A stretch of DNA of 61,730 bases from Clostridiales bacterium. GTDB lineage: Bacteria; Bacillota; Clostridia; Lachnospirales; WQUN01. The stretch is from NCBI GenBank assembly GCA_031271295.1, contig JAISVZ010000179.1, positions 1-61,730 of the forward strand, written 5' to 3'. This document shows positions 7,496-16,440 of the stretch, in pieces (the stretch's first letter is position 1; every line of letters starts with the position of its first letter). The notes under the pieces were generated by a model that ran no database searches, was not told where the DNA came from, and saw only the letters and a list, made by a program, of their open reading frames with translations. A program made the translations under genes and the position numbers.

Positions 7496-7714
7496 TTACA
7501 AAATTGTGGTTGTAGAATACTCCACCTTAATGCTGAAATCCTTTTGGCGGGTGAGTTTAGCTTTGTTGCCGTCGCCGTCCTCCAAGGACATTTTTTCAAG
7601 CTCGTGTTCGTTAAAAAAGTTTACCACCTGAGATTCCACAAAACTCGGCCACTTTGTTTTTGGCGCGTTTTCGGCATTCACAGCCTTATCAATATCCGCT
7701 AATACATTACTCAT
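7496..7714 (-). CDS. Small hypothetical protein in operon with TerB_N gene
   Basis: A 72-residue protein with a clear ribosome site (AGGGAGGAT before the ATG at 7714). The sequence alternates charged and polar residues (MSNVLADIDKAVNAENAPK, KWPSFVESQVVNFF, SIKVEYSTTTIL), with no membrane segment. I do not know the family. It ends 6 bases before the TerB_N/TerB_C gene and so is probably co-translated with it. An adaptor or regulatory subunit for that protein is a guess from position only. Confidence 0.65.
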   Translation of the reverse strand: MSNVLADIDKAVNAENAPKTKWPSFVESQVVNFFNEHELEKMSLEDGDGNKAKLTRQKDFSIKVEYSTTTIL

Positions 7715-7816
7715 TTTTATCCTCCCTATATTCGGGCACGCTTATTTTTGCTTTACCCAACGTTTATGTAATATCGAAGGTTATTTTAACAGATGAAAAG
7801 CCCTGTGTAAACAAGC

Positions 7817-9916
7817 TTATAAACGCCTTATTCCCGCCGCCTGATACAGCCGCGTGTAGGAGTTTAGCGCGGTCTGCTTATCCGCGTTCGAGAAAACTTC
7901 GAAAGGCTCGCCGTAGAACGCTCGTTCAAATAACCCTGTAATTTCCCCAATATTCAGCGCGTATTTTTTAAGCACAGCCGCCGATAAAACGGAAACGGGC
8001 ACATTTTCTAAGTTTAATTTTTGCCGCGCGATTTTTAAAACCCCTTTGTAGAGCAAAATAATTCCGTTTTTATTTGTGCTGCGCCTTACCTTAAGCCTGA
8101 AGAGTTTCTCCCTTACAATGTAAACATAGGTGAAGTATACGCCTGAAAAAAGTACAGCAAACCCGCTTAGAACAGAAAGAATTAAAGGAGTGTTATTTCT
8201 AAGCGCCGCGATTACAACATAAAAAAGGCTTCCGTCTCCCATTTCGGAGGCCGCAACCGTAGGGTCGAACGTTACCCAGCCGAAAGGAGCTATAAAAACC
8301 TGAACAAAGGCGTGCGCGTTTTTCGCTCTTATAACGTATTGCCCTTGGTCGTTTATTTCGTAGGATGTAAAACCCTCCACATATCTCGCGTCAAGCCCGG
8401 ACATACGCGCCATTAATGTCATTGCCGTTGCGAACTTCCCGCAGGTTCCTCTTTTGCTGTTAAAAATAAAAGATTCGATATCCTCGCCGGGCACTTGCCT
8501 TTCGTACGCAAGGTCGTAAAGGAAGCCGCTTTCGGTAAAAAAGCTCTCCAAAGCTTCAGCTTTTTCAAGGTCGGAATTTTTGCCCTGTGTTATTTCCCGC
8601 GCCAAAGCCTTAATACTTTCGGATTCAAAACCTTCCGGGTAATCCACATAGCTTGCGAAATCGGTTTTGCGGTTGTACTCATCAAAGTACAAATTTGCCC
8701 ATTCGTTTAATTCGCTTTGGCTGCGATAAAAAAAGCTCTCCATCAGGTAATCGTTGCTGTTTTCGTTAAAACCGCGCGCGAGCTCCCGAAGCCTTTCGTC
8801 GCTTCTTACCGTTTCGCTGTAATACGTTATTATGTAATTTGAAACAGCCCCGGAGCCGGAGCGAACAAAAATTTCCCCCAAATTGTTTCGAATAACTCTT
8901 GTTGAAACAGGCAGGCCGTCGATGTCGATTGTTCGAAGCGGCGCCGGTACGTATGCCATTCTGATGTTTCTTGCGGGAATTACCTCCGCAACCCTTACCT
9001 GTTCCGAATTTTCAACAGCTTCGATATCCATATCGGTTTGTTCGGATATATGGCTGAAAAAACCGTCAAAGTTCATGCCCTCAGTTCTCTCTTCCCAGTT
9101 AACATAACCTGAGTTTAAATCCCCGTAATCCACAGATAGCCATTTTTCGCCGTCATACCTGCCAAAAACCTGACTTATAAAATAAATTTGTTCGTTTGCA
9201 TTTACATAAAACAATATCTGTTCAAGATTCTGAGCGCCGTCCGCGCCTCCGGAAGAGTCTGCGTAGCTAAGCAGGCTGGTTATTAGCGGAGATGTGAAGG
9301 CAATGCTCCCGTCGTCGCCAAAATCGTTTTCCTGCTGCTTAACGAAAACGCCCGCAAACGAAACCACAAGCAAACATCCGGCTATTGCCGCGATATTTTT
9401 ATTTACGCTTTTCGTAAAGGTTTTACGCGCGGACGAATCCTCCCTAAAAACCATAAGCAGAAAGAAAAACAGGATTGAAAGCGCGGTATACGGCGGCGGA
9501 ACCTGCACTAACCTTCTGTCGTTTAATAAATGGGAGGCTACTAATATAAGAAGCAGGAACGGCGGGCGGTAAACCACGCGGGTAAAATAAAAAACGCCGG
9601 AAGATGTGAAGAAACAGCAAAAAATAAAGAGCATAAAAAAATAGGCGGAATAAGGAGAATCAGGCTCCGCGGCAAAACCCCACGCCATAAATGAGATGTC
9701 GTAGGTTGTTAACGCGTGTAGCATGAAAAAAGCGATAAGCGCTATGGCCGAGGCGGATAAATAGTATTTGACCGATTTTTTATTGTTGCAATATTCGCAA
9801 AACCGGAATGTTATGTACGTAAAAAATACCGTGGGAATAATAAGAACAACCTCGTAAGAAGTATACGAGCTTAGGATAATGGTAGCTGTTACCGCGCTAA
9901 AGAGTATCGGAATCAT
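7817..9916 (-). CDS. Membrane transglutaminase-like protein (TgpA type)
   Basis: The start is the ATG at 9916, with AGGAGGG 9 bases upstream, right after the stop of the DUF58 gene; the longer open frame overlapping DUF58 has no start signal. The 699-residue protein has about five to six N-terminal membrane segments (to about 200), a long extracytoplasmic region, and a transglutaminase core at about 490-570. There Cys lies in KRGTCGKFAT, His in NAHAFVQVF and Asp in TFDPT, the papain-like triad. One more membrane segment follows (about 590-610) and then a cytoplasmic tail. This is the TgpA/DUF3488-like layout that pairs with DUF58 proteins; a MoxR ATPase usually completes the set but is not beside them here. 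The role in Clostridia is unknown, probably envelope or protein maturation. Confidence 0.85.
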   Translation of the reverse strand: MIPILFSAVTATIILSSYTSYEVVLIIPTVFFTYITFRFCEYCNNKKSVKYYLSASAIALIAFFMLHALTTYDISFMAWGFAAEPDSPYSAYFFMLFIFCCFFTSSGVFYFTRVVYRPPFLLLILVASHLLNDRRLVQVPPPYTALSILFFFLLMVFREDSSARKTFTKSVNKNIAAIAGCLLVVSFAGVFVKQQENDFGDDGSIAFTSPLITSLLSYADSSGGADGAQNLEQILFYVNANEQIYFISQVFGRYDGEKWLSVDYGDLNSGYVNWEERTEGMNFDGFFSHISEQTDMDIEAVENSEQVRVAEVIPARNIRMAYVPAPLRTIDIDGLPVSTRVIRNNLGEIFVRSGSGAVSNYIITYYSETVRSDERLRELARGFNENSNDYLMESFFYRSQSELNEWANLYFDEYNRKTDFASYVDYPEGFESESIKALAREITQGKNSDLEKAEALESFFTESGFLYDLAYERQVPGEDIESFIFNSKRGTCGKFATAMTLMARMSGLDARYVEGFTSYEINDQGQYVIRAKNAHAFVQVFIAPFGWVTFDPTVAASEMGDGSLFYVVIAALRNNTPLILSVLSGFAVLFSGVYFTYVYIVREKLFRLKVRRSTNKNGIILLYKGVLKIARQKLNLENVPVSVLSAAVLKKYALNIGEITGLFERAFYGEPFEVFSNADKQTALNSYTRLYQAAGIRRL

Positions 9917-9930
9917 AAAAAACAACCCTC

Positions 9931-11142
9931 CTATACCGCGTAAAAATCGTAAGAGGCTGTTACCGCCCACGAATTTTCGATGTAGCTGTTCGTTTCCTCC
10001 GGCCTTACAACGGCAATGTCGCATCCGCTGATTTTCGCCTCTAAAACTGAATTATAAAGCTCATCATCCGGGCAACATGTAAAAACGGTTACAATACCGC
10101 CGCATTCTGAAAGAAAGGAAGGTATGCGGCTAATTGCCCGGTTTGTGCCCGAAAATTTATAACTTGAAAACATTCTTTGCAGTTTAACAACGCCGTCCTC
10201 GTTTGAGATATCCGCGTCCTGCCAATCGTCTTGATAAAAAAAGAAAACCTTACACGCCATATGCTGATTAACTATTGAAATGAGGTTTGCCAAGACCGCC
10301 TCAATTATACGCTCTTCCAAAAGCGCGGCTCTTCTTTGAGAGATTTCCGTAATATCGCCGCGCAGACCCTTATAGTCCAACAAAATGGACATATCGCGGC
10401 TTTTTAAATATTCGCTTTCCCTAACCATGTATTTATTCATTTTGGCTAAAAGCTTCCAATTAATTCGCTTAAGAGGATCCCCAGCCACATACGGCCTATG
10501 TGTGTAGCCGGGTTGGGCGAAAAGGTTCATTTCTCCGGCCGATTCTTCTTCCCCCTCATCGTTTACGGCTTCGTTTGCGATATACGCGAGTAAATCGTTC
10601 TTACCCGGTTCGTTCAGCGCCGGGCTTACACTTATACTTTTGGAAAACAGATTTTGACCGTCCTCATATACGGCTTCAAACAGCCCGAAAAAATCGCGAA
10701 AGGTGAGAGAAATTATTCCGAGGCGGGCTTCTCCCCAAATTTCCGCTGTATAGGTTTTTTCAACAATACTTGCCTCCCCCTGCGAAACGGCAAGTTCAAT
10801 ATTGTTTTGCGAATCCGCTTTTAAATTCCAGCCGCCGTACAAACCAACGCTTAAAAACGGAACGGGGAATACGCTGCCGTTTTCTATATTAACCCTTAGC
10901 TTTACGTTTTCGCCTTTCGTTACCGCCTCTTTTGACACAGAGACAAAAACGGTGATGTTTTGTGCGCAGGTTTTTGCCGTTACATACGAAACGATTACCA
11001 CAAAAACAAAAGCCGCCATAAACGACACGCCGAATTTTCTGTTATACGAAACAAGATAAACCGCCGCGAACAAAGCGGTTAAAATGAGGTAAGTTAAGTT
11101 CTTTTTAACAAAGCGCAAACTAACGCCGTCGAATATTTTCAT
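9931..11142 (-). CDS. DUF58 domain protein
   Basis: A 403-residue protein with two N-terminal membrane segments (LTYLILTALFAAVYLVSYN and FMAAFVFVVIVSYVTAKTC). A beta-rich extracytoplasmic-like region follows, then the DUF58 signature at about 215-245 (YVAGDPLKRINWKLLAKM, then MVRESEYLKSRDMSILLDY). A von Willebrand-like fold is typical of the C-terminal half. It is the first gene of a pair with the transglutaminase gene, 14 bases apart, and is driven by a TTGACT/TACAAT promoter about 40 bases upstream. DUF58/transglutaminase pairs are widespread; the substrate is unknown. Confidence 0.85.
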   Translation of the reverse strand: MKIFDGVSLRFVKKNLTYLILTALFAAVYLVSYNRKFGVSFMAAFVFVVIVSYVTAKTCAQNITVFVSVSKEAVTKGENVKLRVNIENGSVFPVPFLSVGLYGGWNLKADSQNNIELAVSQGEASIVEKTYTAEIWGEARLGIISLTFRDFFGLFEAVYEDGQNLFSKSISVSPALNEPGKNDLLAYIANEAVNDEGEEESAGEMNLFAQPGYTHRPYVAGDPLKRINWKLLAKMNKYMVRESEYLKSRDMSILLDYKGLRGDITEISQRRAALLEERIIEAVLANLISIVNQHMACKVFFFYQDDWQDADISNEDGVVKLQRMFSSYKFSGTNRAISRIPSFLSECGGIVTVFTCCPDDELYNSVLEAKISGCDIAVVRPEETNSYIENSWAVTASYDFYAV

Positions 11143-11185
11143 TTTATAGCCGCCCTTATAAATGCCCCGTTACTACTGCGGCATA

Positions 11186-11214
11186 ATTGTATAATACTTT
11201 CCGGCAAAAGTCAA
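11186..11214 (-). promoter_or_regulatory. Promoter for DUF58-transglutaminase operon
   Basis: Read on the minus strand: TTGACT (11214-11209), a 17-base spacer, then TACAAT (11191-11186). The start codon is at 11142. Confidence 0.75.
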
Positions 11215-11257
11215 AAGGGCTTTCGGTGTTAACGTCATTTTTCCATGCTTTATAAAA

Positions 11258-11947
11258 TTATTCCTCCCATTTTATCAGGTTTGGGTTCTCGTCGTTAATT
11301 GAAAGGTACTGCGCCATCGAACCGTTTTCCCCGTTTGGGTCAAGCAGCATATAGCGGTTAAATTTTATAATTCTGTCCTCCCGTTTTGCCCAGCCAAAAT
11401 GTTTAACCCTAAATTCCGAAATCAGGTTGGGAAGCTGGAACACATTATACGGCATACGCCCGCAGTGCTGGCTTGTTTGCGCAAACTCATAGGCAAAATC
11501 GCTTTTATACCTGAGCATAAACGGCCTGTAATAATGGTGCGCGCGCCAAAGGTCGTCGTCGCGGTAATGGTCGTCATCCCAAAAATCGTATAGGCGAAAT
11601 GAAAACAGGTAACAGTCCGGCGTTTGCGTCAGCGTTTTTACCCCATAGGCAAAGCTGTTTTCAAACATTTCATCGGCATCGAGAAACAAAATCCAATCCG
11701 GGTTATTTTTTACCGTCTCATCCCACTGCTGACGCCGCAGTTCCCACTCGTTATGAAATTTCGATTCTTCGTTGCGGATTATCCTGTGCGGTATTTCGCG
11801 AAGCACGGATTCGCACAAAAGTACCGTGTTGTCGGTACTTGCGTCATCTATTATTACCGCGTCATCTATATATAACCGCGCGGATTCCAAAACTTTTTTT
11901 AAATAGCGCTGTTCCTCGTTGCGCACTGTCATTGATAGCCGAAGCAT
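11258..11947 (-). CDS. Family 2 glycosyltransferase
   Basis: The start is the ATG at 11947 (MLRLSMTVRNEEQRYL), with AGGGTGA upstream; the longer frame has no start signal. The 229-residue protein has the GT-A hallmarks: a nucleotide-binding start (MTVRNEE), DDAVIIDDASTDNT, and a DXD-type LFLDADEMF at about 95-103. It would move a sugar from a nucleotide sugar to a lipid or polysaccharide acceptor; the substrate cannot be read from sequence. It lacks membrane segments. It is a single gene, divergent from the peptidase at 12169. Its C-terminal third is rich in Tyr, Trp and Arg (RAHHYYRPFMLRYKSDFAYE). Confidence 0.82.
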   Translation of the reverse strand: MLRLSMTVRNEEQRYLKKVLESARLYIDDAVIIDDASTDNTVLLCESVLREIPHRIIRNEESKFHNEWELRRQQWDETVKNNPDWILFLDADEMFENSFAYGVKTLTQTPDCYLFSFRLYDFWDDDHYRDDDLWRAHHYYRPFMLRYKSDFAYEFAQTSQHCGRMPYNVFQLPNLISEFRVKHFGWAKREDRIIKFNRYMLLDPNGENGSMAQYLSINDENPNLIKWEE

Positions 11948-12041
11948 AAAATCACCCTGAAATATTCGGTAATATATTAGTATGTGGTTTTGCCGCAAGC
12001 CGTTCGAAGTTTGCGAAAATATTTGCAATGAACCAAAATAT

Positions 12042-12071
12042 TTGCGGATTATACGCATTTCATGCTATAAT
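12042..12071 (+). promoter_or_regulatory. Promoter for lipoprotein peptidase
   Basis: TTGCGG (12042-12047), an 18-base spacer, TATAAT (12066-12071). The start codon GTG is at 12169. Confidence 0.6.
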
Positions 12072-12168
12072 GCAATGAAATCGGCGGGATTTGCGCATCA
12101 CAAGCTAAGCGCCGCGGGGAAAACGCCGTGCGCTGTAAGGCTTGCAGCCCAAGGAGGCGCTCTTAATT

Positions 12169-13767
12169 GTGGAAAACCTAAAGCACGCAAAAACCTTAAA
12201 GCATGTAAACCGTACGTTGCACATTTTGTTGTGTTTTTTTATTATAACCTCGTGCGGTTTTATTGGCAGCGCCGATATTCCCGAAGAGGTTATCGACGTA
12301 CCTGTTATTACCAAGCCGGATACAACCGTTGAAACTGATAGCGCGGGCACAGGCGCCGCGGCTGATACCTCACCGGCGCAGGAAACAAACCAAAATACCG
12401 AGGAAGAAACCTTCCACAACACATATACCGTTACCATAGATGTTGACCCTGTCACAAGGAATATCTCCGGTATTACGAAAGTAAAATATAAAAATAAAAC
12501 AGGCGCTGAAATGAGCGCCGTATATTTTAACCTTAACCTTAACGCGTTTAGGCCCGGCGTTACGCCAAAACCTTTTTTCGTGCAGTCGCAGGATAAGGTT
12601 TTTGAAAACGGGACGGATTACGGCGGTATGGATATTATTACGGCAACCGTAAACGGAGCCGCAGCCGAATTTGAGGCGATTGATACAACCTTGAAGCTTA
12701 ATATGCCAACCGCGCTTTTGCCAAACGAGGAAACGGAAATTGTTTTGCAGTTTGAAGCGTATATCCCAAAAATAAGCCACCGCGCCGGCGCTAACGATTT
12801 TGCGATATGGTTTGGCAATTTTCTGCCAACCCTCAGCGTTTACGATGAGTTTGGCTGGCACACAACCTCCTATTACCCCGCGGGGGACCCTTTCTATACG
12901 GAAATTGCCAACTACGCGGTAACAATTAACACTCCGCCTAATTACACCGTTGCGGCAACCGGAGTGGAGGAAGTTACCGAAACTGAAACCGTAAAAACCA
13001 CCAAACTTAACGCGCGGTTAGTAAGGGATTTTGCCTTTGCCATAAGCGACAAATACATTAAAACAACGGTTACCGCCGCGTCCGGTGTGGAGGTAAATTT
13101 GTATACATATTCGCCGGATGTGGATACGGCGCGTATTTTGGATACCGCAAGCCGCAGTTTGGATTATTTCAGTTCTCTCATTTCAAATTACCCGTACCGC
13201 CAGCTCGACATTGCGGAAACGGGGATGTTTATTTCCGGCGGGATGGAGTATCCGCAATTAATTTTTATGGATTCCGGTTATTTGTATACGGACGCGTCTT
13301 TGGAAACAATAACGCATGAAACGGTTCATCAGTGGTTTTATAATATAGTGGGAAATAACCAGGTGAAAGAAGCATGGTTAGATGAAGGGCTCTGCGCAAT
13401 GGTTCAGGAAAGCTTCAAATACAGCAACGACGAAATTGAAAACCGTATGGCGCAGGAATACGAAAGGCTTAAAGCGGTTTTGCCCGATATTGAAAACAAA
13501 GGGCTTTTGTCGGATTTAAGCGTATACGGAACATGGTCTGATTACTACAATATTCAGTATAGGCGCGGCAAGCTTATGTTTTACAGTTTAAGCAAAAAAA
13601 TGGGCGGCGAGAAGTTTAACGATTTTTTGAAAACCTATTATACAAAATACGCCTACAAAATATCGGGAAGAAAAGAAGTAATTGCAACGGCGGAAGAGGT
13701 ATACGGCGAACCTTTAACGGATTTTTTTGACGGCTGGATGCAGAATTTCGAATTGCCGCCTTTGTAA
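12169..13767 (+). CDS. M1-family-like metallopeptidase, lipoprotein
   Basis: The start is the GTG at 12169, with AAGGAGG about 12 bases upstream. The 532-residue protein begins with a lipoprotein signal (ILLCFFIITSCGF, Cys about 29). Then come a Thr/Pro/Glu-rich spacer, a beta-sandwich N-domain (about 80-290) and a gluzincin catalytic domain. It carries GGMEYPQ, the zinc site HETVHQWF (HExxH) at about 388-395, and the third ligand in EAWLDEGL 19 residues later. A Tyr-rich C-terminal part (YRRGKLMFYSLSKKMGG) fits the M1 fold. It would act as an aminopeptidase on the outer face of the membrane. The M1 family also includes leukotriene hydrolase-like members. It is monocistronic or followed by the 13811 gene 43 bases on. 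Confidence 0.88.
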   Translation: MENLKHAKTLKHVNRTLHILLCFFIITSCGFIGSADIPEEVIDVPVITKPDTTVETDSAGTGAAADTSPAQETNQNTEEETFHNTYTVTIDVDPVTRNISGITKVKYKNKTGAEMSAVYFNLNLNAFRPGVTPKPFFVQSQDKVFENGTDYGGMDIITATVNGAAAEFEAIDTTLKLNMPTALLPNEETEIVLQFEAYIPKISHRAGANDFAIWFGNFLPTLSVYDEFGWHTTSYYPAGDPFYTEIANYAVTINTPPNYTVAATGVEEVTETETVKTTKLNARLVRDFAFAISDKYIKTTVTAASGVEVNLYTYSPDVDTARILDTASRSLDYFSSLISNYPYRQLDIAETGMFISGGMEYPQLIFMDSGYLYTDASLETITHETVHQWFYNIVGNNQVKEAWLDEGLCAMVQESFKYSNDEIENRMAQEYERLKAVLPDIENKGLLSDLSVYGTWSDYYNIQYRRGKLMFYSLSKKMGGEKFNDFLKTYYTKYAYKISGRKEVIATAEEVYGEPLTDFFDGWMQNFELPPL

Positions 13768-13810
13768 AACGCCGGTTTTATAATTAGAACACTTTGAAAG
13801 GATTTTTCAT

Positions 13811-14941
13811 ATGAAAATCACCCTGGTTTACGGTGCGGTTACCGGTGCGGATTACGGGCTGTTATCAGCGTTAAAATATATCCGCAAAACCTTTGAGGAA
13901 CTCGGCGAGAGTTTGAGCGACATTAACTTAATCCATGAGGATATCCCGTATTACGACGGCGAAACATCCTCCACAATGAAAAAACTCGTTTCGGTTCTTA
14001 AAAATTCGGACGGCATTATTTTTGCCTTTACAACAAACCTGTTCGCGCCTACGGCGTGTATGCAGAATTTTTTTGAATACCTTTCATATAAAACCTTTGG
14101 CGAATGCTTGCGGGATAAAAACCTGTTTGTAATAACATCTTCAAGAGCGGGCGGTGAGGCGGACGCGCTCGGCTACGCCGGCAAGCTGATTCGCAGTTTC
14201 GGCGGGAACGACGCGGTGCGCCTTGGGCTTACGCAAAACCTGCTTAAGGATTTAGACCAAAACCCGACTATAAGCGAATCAATAGAAAAATACGCGGAGG
14301 ACTATTACCGCATAATAAGGCAAAACCGAAAATTCATACTTCCTTCGGACGCGTTTTTGGTAAGCGGCAAAACCGAAACGGTATACGACGAGGATTTTGA
14401 AACGTTAATGGATTACGACAAAAAGGAAGAAATGAGCTTAGATGAGATAGAGGAAAAATATAAATTCAGCGAATTTACCGAAAAACAGGAAGAGGACATA
14501 CGCGAGATAACTCAATTTTTCGCGGGAAAATACAAAGAGGATTTAAACATTACGCCTAACAGCAACCACATAAACAACATGGGCGCGATGATAAAAACAC
14601 CGCCCCCTCCGCGCCTTAAAACCGTACGCCAAATGACACAGTCCCTGGTGCATTACTTCCAGCCGCAGTTATCCGCGGGGCTTACCGCCGTTGTACAGCT
14701 TAGCATATTCGGCGGGGAAATTTTCGACGGATACCTGACAATTGTAAATTCGGAATGCGAGTACGCCGAAGGTAACGCGGAAAACCCGGAATTAACAATT
14801 ATTTGCGACTCCAACATATGGGTTGAAATTTTAAAAGGTAAATTTAGCGCCCAAAAGGCGTTTATGATTGGGCAGCTTAAAGTTAGGGGAAACTTTGTTC
14901 TGCTTACAAAATTCGACCAAATCTTCAAACCGCAGACATAG
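13811..14941 (+). CDS. Flavodoxin-like FMN reductase fused to SCP2-type lipid-binding domain
   Basis: A 376-residue protein with a good site (GAAAGGATTTTTCAT then ATG). Residues 1-175 have a flavodoxin-like/NADPH-dependent FMN reductase fold (MKITLVYGAVTGADYGLL, SDGIIFAFTTNLFAPTACMQ, LFVITSSRAGGEADALGY). Residues about 275-375 resemble an SCP2 sterol-carrier domain (GLTAVVQLSIFGGEIFDGYL, PELTIICDSNIWVEILKGK, AFMIGQLKVRGN). A charged helical linker separates them. Such fusions are seen in Clostridia and suggest redox chemistry on a hydrophobic ligand, which is inference. The 3' end contains the terminator. Confidence 0.75.
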   Translation: MKITLVYGAVTGADYGLLSALKYIRKTFEELGESLSDINLIHEDIPYYDGETSSTMKKLVSVLKNSDGIIFAFTTNLFAPTACMQNFFEYLSYKTFGECLRDKNLFVITSSRAGGEADALGYAGKLIRSFGGNDAVRLGLTQNLLKDLDQNPTISESIEKYAEDYYRIIRQNRKFILPSDAFLVSGKTETVYDEDFETLMDYDKKEEMSLDEIEEKYKFSEFTEKQEEDIREITQFFAGKYKEDLNITPNSNHINNMGAMIKTPPPPRLKTVRQMTQSLVHYFQPQLSAGLTAVVQLSIFGGEIFDGYLTIVNSECEYAEGNAENPELTIICDSNIWVEILKGKFSAQKAFMIGQLKVRGNFVLLTKFDQIFKPQT

Positions 14942-14957
14942 GGCTGCGGTTTTTATT
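14927..14957. terminator. Bidirectional terminator between convergent genes
   Basis: AAACCGCAG (14927-14935) pairs with CTGCGGTTT (14944-14952), followed by T5. The left arm lies in the last codons of the FMN reductase/SCP2 gene. Confidence 0.8.
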
Positions 14958-16342
14958 TATGTGTGCCTAATTACTTCAAACCTTTCTATGGAAAAATCCT
15001 CGTCGGGTTTAATTCCCGCTTTTTGTTTGGATATTTCTATCTGCTTTTCTACCGTATCAACACCGTCCAAGTTTGGAAGCAGCAAACCCTTCTTGAACTT
15101 ATTGCGCACAACTATTCCGTATTTTTTTACGTCGAGCTTATCCAATGAATACACCGGTTCAAGCTTTTTTAAAACGTCCACACTGTAGGATAAAAACGGC
15201 AGTTCGTCCTCGGTTACGGGTAAAAACCTGCTGTCGCCAACGGCGGAGGATATTGCGTTTGAGAGTATTTCATAGGCGATATTTTCCCTAAGCGGGGAAA
15301 TTGTACCCACACAGCCGCGCAGGTTGTTCATTTTTTTAATGGAAACAAAAACGCCGGCCGTAGAATTCAGCATTTCCTCGGGTAAACCTTCCGGAAGTTC
15401 CGGCACCCGTTCGTTTCGTATATACCCTTCAACGGCGTATCTCGCGAATGAAACGTAGCTGTCCTCGGTTGTTATTTTATCCGCTAGTAAATCAATTTGA
15501 GTTTTTAATATTTTCGCGTAAAAATCACGCTGCGAATCCTCTCCCGTTACCTCAAAAGACGCCACAGCGTACCCCACGCCAAAAGGCCCTTCGTAGGAAA
15601 CAAGCTCTTGCTTTACGCTTTTTTTATTCAAAGCGCCGGCCATAACAAAAAAACCTTTAAGCCCGCATTCTGCGGCGGCCTCGGCAAAATCCTCCGATAA
15701 ATTAATCAGCTTGTCAAACGCGGCGGTTTTGAAAATTTCCGTTATCTGCGAATCAAACATAGGCCCTTCCATTGAAAAGCCGTAAGGCCCGTCTTGGGTT
15801 AGCTTGTGCGACAAATCCCCGCTTGCGATAAATACGGTTTTTTTCCCTGTTTTATCCGAAACGGATGAAATCATCTCGCCAAGTTTATAGTGGCTTAAAT
15901 AATCCTGCCCGGAAATTGAGATTCTTACCGCCTTAAAATCAAAATCGAACTTACGTAAAAAAAACAGCGGCACCATAACGCCGTGGTCAAGCGCGGCAAT
16001 TTTTTCCCCCAGTGTTCCGGCGCTTATGCCGGTTTTTTCCGCCTCATGGCATAACGCGTCCACAAATTCGGCATCATATTCCACTTCAAGCTCAACATTT
16101 CCCGCGCGGTAAGACGCAAAATTCCCCTGTGCGGTGCACGACGGCGAAATGTGGAAATAATCCACATACATCATTGAATGCGGCGTAACAAAAACAATTG
16201 TATCCGGCTTTTTTGCCGCAATTTCTCCGGCTATACGCTCATAGGCGCGTACTGTTTCGGAAATTTCCTTTTCCTGCCCGCGCCCCACTTCCGGAATTAT
16301 AAGCGGCGGGTGCGGCAATACATAACAGGCTTCAATGGACAT
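14957..16342 (-). CDS. AmmeMemoRadiSam proteins B and A fused: LigB-like plus AMMECR1
   Basis: The start is the ATG at 16342 (MSIEACYVLPHPPLI), after GGAGGGGAG. The 461-residue protein has two parts. Residues 1-270 are a class III extradiol dioxygenase (LigB)-like domain, with the metal-site style PHPPLI near the start and ASGDLSHKL at about 195. Residues about 290-455 are AMMECR1 (ARYAVEGYIRNERVPELP, FVSIKKMNNLRGCVGTI, DELPFLSYSVDVL). The two are usually encoded with a radical SAM enzyme as the AmmeMemoRadiSam set; none is adjacent here. The chemistry is unknown. A consensus promoter lies about 60-90 bases upstream. Confidence 0.88.
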   Translation of the reverse strand: MSIEACYVLPHPPLIIPEVGRGQEKEISETVRAYERIAGEIAAKKPDTIVFVTPHSMMYVDYFHISPSCTAQGNFASYRAGNVELEVEYDAEFVDALCHEAEKTGISAGTLGEKIAALDHGVMVPLFFLRKFDFDFKAVRISISGQDYLSHYKLGEMISSVSDKTGKKTVFIASGDLSHKLTQDGPYGFSMEGPMFDSQITEIFKTAAFDKLINLSEDFAEAAAECGLKGFFVMAGALNKKSVKQELVSYEGPFGVGYAVASFEVTGEDSQRDFYAKILKTQIDLLADKITTEDSYVSFARYAVEGYIRNERVPELPEGLPEEMLNSTAGVFVSIKKMNNLRGCVGTISPLRENIAYEILSNAISSAVGDSRFLPVTEDELPFLSYSVDVLKKLEPVYSLDKLDVKKYGIVVRNKFKKGLLLPNLDGVDTVEKQIEISKQKAGIKPDEDFSIERFEVIRHT

Positions 16343-16403
16343 AAGCTCCCCTCCATGATAATATTTCTCAATCCCTGCCATTATATAGTATCCATAATAT
16401 AGT

Positions 16404-16432
16404 ATAATACTATACAAATATTTGTTTTGCAA
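16404..16432 (-). promoter_or_regulatory. Promoter for LigB/AMMECR1 gene
   Basis: Minus strand: TTGCAA (16432-16427), 17-base spacer, TATTAT (16409-16404). Confidence 0.65.
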
Positions 16433-16440
16433 TAACTATT

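Noticed and set aside
9917-10024. Longer N-terminus for the transglutaminase protein
   Set aside because: It overlaps the DUF58 gene and lacks a start signal; AGGAGGG lies right before the ATG at 9916.
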